From assembly GCA_026986055.1 (NCBI GenBank), contig JALSPH010000012.1:1-5352 (forward strand): a DNA stretch of 5,352 nt. Reading direction: 5' to 3'. The notes beneath the pieces are model-generated. The model ran no database searches, was not told where the DNA came from, and saw only the letters and a list, made by a program, of their open reading frames with translations. The stretch comes from Campylobacterales bacterium. GTDB lineage: Bacteria; Campylobacterota; Campylobacteria; Campylobacterales; Hydrogenimonadaceae. Position numbers and translations under genes: made by a program. This document shows, piece after piece, positions 1 to 5,098 of the stretch. How positions within the stretch are numbered: the stretch's first letter is position 1; each line of letters opens with the position of its first letter.

Positions 1-104
1 CAACTCAACATGACCGTTTTCAATGGTTCGACGTGGAACAATTTCTTCAAGATAATACCGTTCATCCTTATACAAAACACTACTTTACAAAGGATCTTGT
101 ATGA
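1..104 (+). CDS. C-terminal end of an unrecognised gene (5' truncated)
   Basis: Reading from base 3 gives 33 sense codons and a TGA at 102-104 with no internal stop. The start lies outside the window. The visible tail is rich in aromatic residues and His (TQHDRFQWFDVEQF near the left edge, then VHPYTKHYF, then KDLV at the end), which looks like real protein rather than a chance frame. The other two forward frames give a stop almost at once or only run on as an out-of-frame shadow of manC. The TGA overlaps the manC start codon as ATGA, the usual arrangement for translationally coupled genes in one operon. By position it is probably another sugar-nucleotide or polysaccharide gene, but I do not recognise the family from 33 residues and assign no function. 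Confidence 0.75.
   Translation, partial: TQHDRFQWFDVEQFLQDNTVHPYTKHYFTKDLV
89..94 (+). promoter_or_regulatory. Ribosome binding site of manC
   Basis: AAAGGA lies 6 bases before the ATG at 101, inside the last codons of the upstream gene. Together with the ATGA overlap it supports the ATG at 101 as the true manC start. The resulting protein begins MTNIILCGGSGTRLWP, placing the nucleotidyltransferase loop at the usual distance from the N-terminus. Confidence 0.7.
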
Positions 105-1549
105 CCAACATTATCTTATGCGGCGGGAGCGGTACAAGACTTTGGCCTATAAGCAGAACGCTGATGCCGAAGCAGTTCGTGAAACTTTTTCATACAGAGA
201 ACACAAAGCACAAAGATGAAAACTCTCTCTTTCAGCTAACGATTAAAAGAAACAGAAAGGTTTGCGACAAGCAGTTCATAGTCTCGAACGAAGAGCAGTA
301 CTTTCTCGCTGTCGACCAGCTTGAAGAGCTAAATGAGAATTCAACATCCACCACTCAACATTCAACATTTCTTTTAGAGCCTGTAGGCAGAAACACGGCA
401 CCCGCCATAGCTTTGGCATGTATGGCTCTCGAGCCGGAAGAGGTAGTTTTAGTAACCCCTTCGGACCACCTCATCAAAAATGAAAAGGCCTATATAGAAG
501 CGGTTGAAAAAGCGGAAGAGCTGGCTAAAGAGGGGTGTCTCGTCACCTTCGGCATAGAGCCATCATATCCTGAAACAGGATTTGGGTATATTCAGACAAA
601 GCCTGAAAATGGTGAATGCTCAATTTTGAATGTCGAATTGTTTAAAGAAAAACCGGATTTCAAAACGGCAACAAGGTATTTAGATGAAAATTCAAAATTG
701 AACATTCAAAATTTACCATTAAAATATTACTGGAACTCAGGAATGTTCTGTTTCAAAGCCGGAGTTTTTTTGGATGAGCTTCAAAAATATGCGCCCGAAA
801 TATATGAGGCATCCAAAAAAGCTTTCGAACATAAGAAAACTCACGACTCTACATTGAGAATCCGACACTCTCATATGCAAGAGATACCCGATGACTCCAT
901 AGACTATGCGGTTATGGAGAAGAGCCGTAAAGTGAAAGTCGTTCCGTGCGACATAGGGTGGAGCGACATGGGGAGTTTTGACGCTTTGGAGTCGGAAGTG
1001 AAGAGTTCAAAAAGCTATGAGGTAGATAGCAGAAACAACTTCTACTACAGCGATAACGGAAAAAAAGTGATAGCTGCAATCGGTCTTGAGGATTTTGTAG
1101 TTATAGACACGAACGACGCCTTGCTCATAACAAAAAAAGGTGAAACCCAAAAAGTAAAAGAGATTGTGAACCGTCTAAAAAGCAACCACTCCGAACTGCT
1201 TACCACCCACTCGACCGTACACAGACCGTGGGGGACATACACGGTGCTTGAGGATACTCCCGGCTACAAAATAAAACGCATCGTAGTCAAACCCGGCAAG
1301 CGCTTGAGTCTGCAGAAACATTTCCACAGAAGCGAACACTGGATCGTCGTAAGCGGCACGGCAACCGTAACGGTAGGGGACGAAACGAAACTGATACGAC
1401 CAAACGAGTCGACCTACATAAAAATGGGGGAGATTCACAGGCTTGCAAACGAAGGAAAGATACCTGTAGTGCTCATAGAAGCTCAAGTTGGAGAGTATAC
1501 CGGCGAAGATGACATAGTAAGACTCGACGACGATTATAAACGCAAATAG
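101..1549 (+). CDS. manC: Bifunctional mannose-1-phosphate guanylyltransferase / mannose-6-phosphate isomerase
   Basis: This cytoplasmic enzyme makes GDP-mannose from mannose-1-phosphate and GTP (EC 2.7.7.13). Its C-terminal cupin domain is of the type II phosphomannose isomerase kind (EC 5.3.1.8). At 482 residues it matches the ManC/AlgA/CpsB family (about 470-480). Visible motifs of the N-terminal nucleotidyltransferase: GGSGTRLWP (residues 8-16), PKQF (23-26), LLEPVGRNTAPAIAL (91-105), TPSDH (119-123), PETGFGYIQ (157-165), EKPD (183-186), YYWNSGMF (209-216), SIDYAVMEKS (266-275) and GWSDMGSF (286-293). The cupin part begins near HRPWGTY (374-380). It carries the metal-site motif SLQKHFHRSEHW (403-414) and a later His (446), followed by GEYTGEDDIVR (464-474). 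All key motifs are intact, so both activities are likely. Translation is probably coupled to the preceding gene. Two low-complexity loops, residues 80-90 and 197-207, are longer than in AlgA and E. coli ManC as I recall them, and are encoded by ATTCAA-type repeats (listed separately). Family assignment is very secure; the exact polysaccharide served is not known. Confidence 0.97.
   Translation: MTNIILCGGSGTRLWPISRTLMPKQFVKLFHTENTKHKDENSLFQLTIKRNRKVCDKQFIVSNEEQYFLAVDQLEELNENSTSTTQHSTFLLEPVGRNTAPAIALACMALEPEEVVLVTPSDHLIKNEKAYIEAVEKAEELAKEGCLVTFGIEPSYPETGFGYIQTKPENGECSILNVELFKEKPDFKTATRYLDENSKLNIQNLPLKYYWNSGMFCFKAGVFLDELQKYAPEIYEASKKAFEHKKTHDSTLRIRHSHMQEIPDDSIDYAVMEKSRKVKVVPCDIGWSDMGSFDALESEVKSSKSYEVDSRNNFYYSDNGKKVIAAIGLEDFVVIDTNDALLITKKGETQKVKEIVNRLKSNHSELLTTHSTVHRPWGTYTVLEDTPGYKIKRIVVKPGKRLSLQKHFHRSEHWIVVSGTATVTVGDETKLIRPNESTYIKMGEIHRLANEGKIPVVLIEAQVGEYTGEDDIVRLDDDYKRK
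338..370 (+). repeat. TTCAACAT-type short repeat cluster inside manC
   Basis: TTCAACAT occurs at 340-347 and 361-368, with CTCAACAT at 354-361 directly joined to the latter. The cluster is read in frame as NSTSTTQHSTF (residues 80-90), directly before the conserved LLEPVGRNTAP motif. AlgA and E. coli ManC have a spacer roughly six residues shorter here, by recall. The composition and translated sequence resemble the low-complexity ATTCAACATT minisatellites seen between and inside genes of some environmental bacteria. Calling it an insertion is an inference. Confidence 0.6.
619..640 (-). repeat. Inverted copy of the ATTCAAAATT-type repeat inside manC
   Basis: AATTTTGAATGT at 622-633 is the exact reverse complement of ACATTCAAAATT at 702-713. 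CAATTTTGAAT at 621-631 is also the exact reverse complement of ATTCAAAATTG at 690-700. It is translated as SILNVEL in the variable loop before the EKPD motif. The perfect 12-base match to the other copy supports a shared origin, but the segment is short and the loop length is within family range. Confidence 0.45.
690..714 (+). repeat. ATTCAAAATT direct repeat pair inside manC
   Basis: Two identical ATTCAAAATT units lie at 690-699 and 704-713, a 14-base period. They are read in frame as NSKLNIQNL, with the low-complexity stretch running on to PLK just before the conserved YYWNSGMF motif. In AlgA and E. coli ManC only a couple of residues separate the helix (AYLASGE-like) from YYWNSG. This protein therefore carries roughly ten extra residues that correspond closely to the repeat DNA. 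Confidence 0.65.
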
Positions 1550-1563
1550 TTTTTAGATATAAT
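1549..1563 (+). promoter_or_regulatory. Possible internal sigma-70 promoter before wbaP
   Basis: A perfect TATAAT (1558-1563) follows the run GTTTTTAGA in the 38-base gap after manC. No TTGACA-like -35 stands 16-18 bases upstream. That is usual for housekeeping promoters of Campylobacter and Helicobacter, which rely on the -10 box and T-rich upstream DNA. A start near 1570 would leave a leader of about 18 bases before the wbaP ATG. This is a motif call only, and AT-rich gaps produce such matches by chance. Confidence 0.5.
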
Positions 1564-1587
1564 ACGCTCAAAAAGATCGTAACTGAA

Positions 1588-2904
1588 ATGAAAGATACAC
1601 TCTCAAAAATATTGTTTATATTTTCTGACCTTCTTGCAATTGCACTCTCTATATTGGCCGCATACTGGCTAAGAAACAACCTTGGAGTTTTTTCTAAAGA
1701 ACATACAATTTCTTTAATAAACTATCTATCTTTTTTACCTATTTATGTCGTAACCTCTCTTCTCTTTTTTTACGAAGGAATTTATACAAAAAGATTCGAT
1801 CTGTGGCAAGAGACCCAACATATTTTCAAAGCTCTTATCTTCAGTTTTTTCATCATTATGACATACCTTGCGGTTACAAAAACCGTAGAGCAGTATTCAA
1901 GAGCCGTTATAGCTCTTTCATATGCGAACATGGTTATTCTCATACCATTTTTAAAACGTACGATGAAAATTTGGCTTCATAAAAAAGGAGTGTGGCAGAG
2001 ACCTGCATTCATTTTCGGTAACGACAGAGATTTGGAAAAAGAGATTTTTTCAAATCCATACCTTGGCTACTCACATAGCACTCCCCAAAAGGCTAAAACT
2101 GTTTTCATAAATTCGAGACAGGTTGGTTACGAAAAACTTGGAAATGTCATTGAAGAGCAGCTTCAGTACAACCACGAAGTTATATTTATACCATTGCTGA
2201 ATGACTTCGACCTAACGAAATCTCAAATATATGAACTATCGAACACAAGAACGAATCTTATAGGTTTACAAAATCGTCTTAAAAGTATCTACAGACGAAC
2301 AGTTAAATTTTCGTTCGATTTGTTGTTGGCACTTTTGATCTTACCCATACTCTTGCCGATTATGGGGCTCATAGCATATTTGATAAAAAGAGAAGAGCCG
2401 GATGGGTCGGTTTTTTTCAAGCAAGAGAGACTCGGTAAAGATGGAAATGTTTTTCTCTGCTACAAGTTTCGTACTATGTACGAAGATGGAGAAGCTTTAC
2501 TTGAAAAGTATATAACGGAACATCCGGAAGAGAAATTACATTATGAACGGTACCATAAATATAAAAATGACCCAAGAGTTACCAAAATAGGCTCATTTTT
2601 GCGCAAAACATCTTTGGATGAACTTCCACAGATTTTCAATGTTTTGAAAGGAGAAATGAGTTTTATAGGACCAAGACCATATATGCCGAACGAAAAAGAG
2701 AAAATTGGTAAATTCTTATCGACCATCATACAAACTCGTCCAGGGATAACAGGCTTATGGCAGGTGAGCGGCAGAAGCGAAGTAGATTTTTACCAAAGAG
2801 TAAAAATAGATGTCTGGTATATAAGAAACTGGAGCTTATGGCTCGATATAGTAATTTTACTAAAGACTTTTAAAGCAGTTCTCGTAAAAGAGGGGGCTTA
2901 TTGA
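1588..2904 (+). CDS. WbaP-like undecaprenyl-phosphate sugar-1-phosphate transferase
   Basis: This is a polyprenyl-phosphate hexose-1-phosphate transferase (bacterial sugar transferase domain). It moves a sugar-1-phosphate, typically galactose or glucose, from a UDP-sugar to undecaprenyl phosphate and so starts each repeat unit at the inner membrane. The 438 residues show four hydrophobic segments (about 8-28, 44-62, 80-98, 105-122), then a soluble middle region with a nucleotide-fold-like start (RPAFIFGNDRD, 138-148). A re-entrant hydrophobic stretch (about 241-265) precedes the C-terminal catalytic domain. Catalytic motifs are complete: FFKQERLGKDG (276-286), CYKFRTM (291-297), DPRVTKIGSFLRKTSLDELPQ (328-348) with the Asp344-Glu345 dyad, MSFIGPRP (357-364) and PGITGLWQVSGRS (385-397). 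The RNWSLWLDIVILLKT stretch and the terminal GAY are characteristic of the WbaP/WcaJ group. It is somewhat shorter than Salmonella WbaP (about 476). The ATG at 1588 has no clear Shine-Dalgarno and no in-frame start upstream. The gene looks more AT-rich than its neighbours. Sugar specificity cannot be read from the sequence. Confidence 0.93.
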   Translation: MKDTLSKILFIFSDLLAIALSILAAYWLRNNLGVFSKEHTISLINYLSFLPIYVVTSLLFFYEGIYTKRFDLWQETQHIFKALIFSFFIIMTYLAVTKTVEQYSRAVIALSYANMVILIPFLKRTMKIWLHKKGVWQRPAFIFGNDRDLEKEIFSNPYLGYSHSTPQKAKTVFINSRQVGYEKLGNVIEEQLQYNHEVIFIPLLNDFDLTKSQIYELSNTRTNLIGLQNRLKSIYRRTVKFSFDLLLALLILPILLPIMGLIAYLIKREEPDGSVFFKQERLGKDGNVFLCYKFRTMYEDGEALLEKYITEHPEEKLHYERYHKYKNDPRVTKIGSFLRKTSLDELPQIFNVLKGEMSFIGPRPYMPNEKEKIGKFLSTIIQTRPGITGLWQVSGRSEVDFYQRVKIDVWYIRNWSLWLDIVILLKTFKAVLVKEGAY

Positions 2905-2913
2905 TTTGATTTC

Positions 2914-2920
2914 AAGGAAA
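2914..2920 (+). promoter_or_regulatory. Ribosome binding site of wzz
   Basis: AAGGAAA lies in the 23-base gap after wbaP, with its AAGGA core 9 bases before the ATG at 2928. It is a good Shine-Dalgarno match that fixes the wzz start. I see no promoter in this gap, so wzz is probably co-transcribed with wbaP. Confidence 0.7.
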
Positions 2921-2927
2921 ATACCTA

Positions 2928-4223
2928 ATGGAGAAAAAAGATAAAAATAGTAGCGAGCCGCAGGTCATAGTGCCATACGGCTATATGCCCTATATGCCGC
3001 CTGAAGATGACGAGATAGATCTAAGGCAGCTTTGGCAGACTCTCAAGAAAAGAAAAGTTACCGTGTTTTTAACAGCATTTCTCTTTTTGCTGCTGGCTGG
3101 GTTGTATCTTCTCATAGCCAAGCCCAAATATGAAGCAAAAGCTACGCTCGAGATAGGCAAAGAGCTTATGAAAGGTAGCGGTGGCATACCTGTAGCTAAA
3201 ACATTTGACGATGCAGTCTCTCTGAAGCAGTATCTAGATGTAAAGTACGACACTGCCGGAAAGTATCGCGATAAAAACAGCACTTCGTACATCAGCAGCG
3301 TAACGGTACCAAAAAAAGGCGACAAGAGCTTTATCACCATTACGGCACTCGCTCATAACAATGATGACGCCATAAAAACTTTGCAAAAACCGATAGACGA
3401 GATCGTCGGGAAGCATAAAGCATTTTACGATACGATCTTGAAATCGAAAAGAGATAAAGTAGAACAGTTGAAAGAGCAGATGGAGTACGACGAAAAGACG
3501 GTACTTCCCCAGCTTAAAAGAAGTCTCAAGATTTTGGAAGCGGTAAACCTAAAAAAGATAGAAGAGAAGATCAGGCTTGTCAAATCCATCGATCTTAAAA
3601 AAATCGAAGATAAAATAAAAACACTAAAAAGTGTCGACATCAAATCTCTGCAAGAGAAGATAAAAGAGAGCCAAGCCGAGATAGCCAAGAAAGAGGCTGC
3701 CATAGGCTCCATGCGCAAAGAGTTGCTGAAAGTCGCCAAAACCGACCCTGCACTTGCTACGATGACCTCTATGCAGATAGCCGGGCTCCAGAACGATATA
3801 GGCGCTTTGAAGATAAAAGTGATAGACATGAAGTCGAAAATTAAAAAGATCGAAGAAGAGAGCATTCCAAACCTCGAAAAAGAGAGAACTAGAATCCTAC
3901 AGCAAACCATTCCGGAGCTGCAAGCACAAAAGAGACGCCTCTTGGAAGAAACGATACCGGCAAAAAGAGCCGAGATAGATAAGATGCTCTCCATGACCAT
4001 ACCGAGCATAAAAAGAGATATAGAAAATATAAAAATATCGATGAAAGAGCCATATCTTGTCATGACAAAAGTAGTCGGCAAAATATACACTCACGACAAA
4101 CCTGTCAAACCCAAAAAGGGTTTGACTCTTGTCGTAGCGCTTATAACGGGAGTGATGGCCGGGGTATTTTTGGCTTTTTTCCTTGAGTTCATAGGCAAAC
4201 AACCTGAAAAAATGGAGTCTTGA
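2928..4223 (+). CDS. Wzz-type polysaccharide chain-length determinant with long periodic coiled coil
   Basis: This is a polysaccharide co-polymerase that sits in the inner membrane with a large periplasmic domain and sets chain length in Wzy-dependent polymerisation. The order is: cytoplasmic tail rich in Tyr/Met/Pro (YGYMPYMPP, 17-25), DEIDLRQLWQTLKKRK (28-43) typical of the Wzz domain start, TM1 (about 44-64), a periplasmic alpha/beta part (65-165), a long helical hairpin (about 170-370), a short return strand, the Pro/Lys motif KPVKPKKG (391-398) and TM2 (about 399-421). The protein ends soon after TM2, so there is no fused tyrosine-kinase (BY-kinase) domain. At 431 residues it is longer than enterobacterial WzzB (about 325), the extra length being in the hairpin. 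Each arm holds four 15-residue repeats (see the repeat entries). A clear ribosome binding site supports the ATG at 2928. The family is secure; whether it acts on O-antigen, capsule or exopolysaccharide is not. Confidence 0.92.
   Translation: MEKKDKNSSEPQVIVPYGYMPYMPPEDDEIDLRQLWQTLKKRKVTVFLTAFLFLLLAGLYLLIAKPKYEAKATLEIGKELMKGSGGIPVAKTFDDAVSLKQYLDVKYDTAGKYRDKNSTSYISSVTVPKKGDKSFITITALAHNNDDAIKTLQKPIDEIVGKHKAFYDTILKSKRDKVEQLKEQMEYDEKTVLPQLKRSLKILEAVNLKKIEEKIRLVKSIDLKKIEDKIKTLKSVDIKSLQEKIKESQAEIAKKEAAIGSMRKELLKVAKTDPALATMTSMQIAGLQNDIGALKIKVIDMKSKIKKIEEESIPNLEKERTRILQQTIPELQAQKRRLLEETIPAKRAEIDKMLSMTIPSIKRDIENIKISMKEPYLVMTKVVGKIYTHDKPVKPKKGLTLVVALITGVMAGVFLAFFLEFIGKQPEKMES
2981..2998 (+). repeat. Perfect 9-base tandem duplication in the wzz N-terminal tail
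   Basis: CTATATGCC is present twice in direct succession (2981-2989 and 2990-2998). The unit is a multiple of three, so it gives a repeated Tyr-Met-Pro in the cytoplasmic tail (residues 19-24) before TM1. It could gain or lose units without a frameshift. Confidence 0.8.
3504..3683 (+). repeat. Four 15-residue repeats, ascending arm of the Wzz hairpin
   Basis: Protein-level repeats of exactly 15 residues begin at residues 193, 208, 223 and 238. The two middle units are most alike (LKKIEEKIRLVKSID and LKKIEDKIKTLKSVD); the first starts LPQLKRSLK and the last IKSLQEKIK. The nucleotide sequences of the units differ clearly, so these are old or selected repeats rather than a recent DNA duplication. 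Fifteen residues over four helical turns is a known coiled-coil periodicity. Confidence 0.8.
3864..4043 (+). repeat. Four 15-residue Ile-Pro repeats, descending arm of the Wzz hairpin
   Basis: An Ile-Pro pair, preceded by Ser or Thr, recurs every 15 residues at 313, 328, 343 and 358. Units read IPNLEKERTRILQQT, IPELQAQKRRLLEET, IPAKRAEIDKMLSMT and IPSIKRDIENIKISM. They pair in position with the four units of the ascending arm around a centre near residue 275. That centre falls in the helix break KTDPALATM (271-279), the likely hairpin tip. Confidence 0.85.
4093..4135 (+). other. Strong two-part RNA hairpin in the 3' part of wzz
   Basis: GTCAAACCC (4104-4112) pairs perfectly with GGGTTTGAC (4118-4126) over an AAAAA loop. 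An outer stem, ACGACAA (4093-4099) with TTGTCGT (4129-4135), extends it across a small internal loop (4 and 2 bases), giving 16 base pairs. No T-run follows, so it is not a standard intrinsic terminator. It lies in codons for the Lys/Pro motif just before TM2, about 90 bases upstream of aguB. Its role, if any, is unknown. Confidence 0.6.
4214..4217 (+). promoter_or_regulatory. Ribosome binding site that decides the aguB start
   Basis: GGAG overlaps the last codons of wzz. It is 8 bases from GTG 4226, an ideal spacing, but only 2 bases from the alternative TTG at 4220, too close to work. This favours the GTG start. Confidence 0.65.
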
Positions 4224-4225
4224 TA

Positions 4226-5098
4226 GTGAAAACAGCCCTGCTTCAGCATCCTTTTTGCGACAACTTGGAAGCGACAAGAGCCAAAACCTCCCAAATGGTT
4301 TGCAAAGCTGCAAAGATGGGAGCTAAGCTAGTCGTTTTGCAGGAGCTTCACCAAAGCGACTACTTCTGCCAGTTCGAGAGCACCGAACTTTTCGACCTAG
4401 CCGAAAACTACGAAGATGACCTGCTCTTTTGGAGCGAAGTAGCAAAAAGAGAGAGGGTGGTTCTGGTAACCTCTCTCTTTGAAAAGAGAGCTCCGGGCCT
4501 CTACCACAATACGGCGGTAGTTTTCGAAAAGGATGGCTCTGTAGCGGGAAAGTACAGAAAGATGCATATACCGGACGACCCGGGTTTTTACGAAAAGTTC
4601 TACTTTACTCCGGGAGACCTGGGATTTACGCCTGTAGAGACCTCCGTAGGGCGCCTCGGAGTTCTTGTCTGTTGGGACCAGTGGTACCCTGAAGCTGCAA
4701 GGATCATGGCTTTAAAAGGTGCGCAGATACTCATCTACCCTACCGCCATAGGGTGGTTCGACGAAGATAGCGAAGATGAAAAAGAGCGGCAAAGAGATGC
4801 CTGGGTTACCATCCAGCGCTCTCACGCCATCGCGAACGGGCTTCCGCTCGTGGCGGTAAATCGCGTAGGTTTCGAAAAAGATAGAAGCGGCGCGATGAAA
4901 GGGATAAGATTTTGGGGAAGCAGCTTTGCGTGCGGTCCTCAAGGCGAAATAGTGGCAAAAGCCTCCGAAGATAGAGAGGAGATTCTACTGTGCGACATAG
5001 ACTTGAACCGCTCCGAAGAGGTAAGGCGCTGGTGGCCCTTTTTAAGAGACAGGCGTATCGATGCGTATGAGGATATTCTTAAAAGGTATGTCGACTGA
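4226..5098 (+). CDS. aguB: N-carbamoylputrescine amidase
   Basis: This nitrilase-superfamily (carbon-nitrogen hydrolase) enzyme cleaves N-carbamoylputrescine to putrescine, CO2 and ammonia (EC 3.5.1.53), the last step of the agmatine deiminase route. The Glu-Lys-Cys triad is intact, numbered from the GTG start: Glu40 in LQELHQSDYFCQ, Lys112 in KYRKMHIPDDPGFYEKFYFTPGD and Cys149 in LVCWDQWYPEAAR. The DPGFYEKFYFTPGD and WDQWYPE stretches are typical of AguB rather than of other nitrilases. The 290-residue length and the triad spacing fit plant and bacterial CPA enzymes. GTG 4226 is preferred over an in-frame TTG at 4220 (292 residues, 4-base overlap with the wzz stop) because of the GGAG spacing. 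The enzyme is cytosolic and no signal peptide is seen. The start lies two bases after the wzz stop, implying co-transcription and coupling. The usual partner, agmatine deiminase (aguA), is not in the window. By eye this gene is more GC-rich than wbaP. Confidence 0.93.
   Translation: MKTALLQHPFCDNLEATRAKTSQMVCKAAKMGAKLVVLQELHQSDYFCQFESTELFDLAENYEDDLLFWSEVAKRERVVLVTSLFEKRAPGLYHNTAVVFEKDGSVAGKYRKMHIPDDPGFYEKFYFTPGDLGFTPVETSVGRLGVLVCWDQWYPEAARIMALKGAQILIYPTAIGWFDEDSEDEKERQRDAWVTIQRSHAIANGLPLVAVNRVGFEKDRSGAMKGIRFWGSSFACGPQGEIVAKASEDREEILLCDIDLNRSEEVRRWWPFLRDRRIDAYEDILKRYVD

Noticed and set aside
10..219. 69-residue + strand open frame at the left edge
   Set aside because: It overlaps manC out of frame. 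The better frame at 3-104 ends in a coupled ATGA, and manC has its own ribosome binding site.
3425..4090. 221-residue - strand open frame opposite wzz
   Set aside because: It is a Ser/Phe/Ile-rich antisense shadow of the Lys/Glu-rich coiled-coil codons and has no recognisable domain.
4220..4225. TTG start for aguB (292 residues)
   Set aside because: GGAG would be only 2 bases away; GTG 4226 has an 8-base spacing and the protein still starts directly before the first beta strand.
3897..4313. 138-residue - strand open frame across the wzz-aguB junction
   Set aside because: It is antisense to two well-supported genes and has no domain or start signal.
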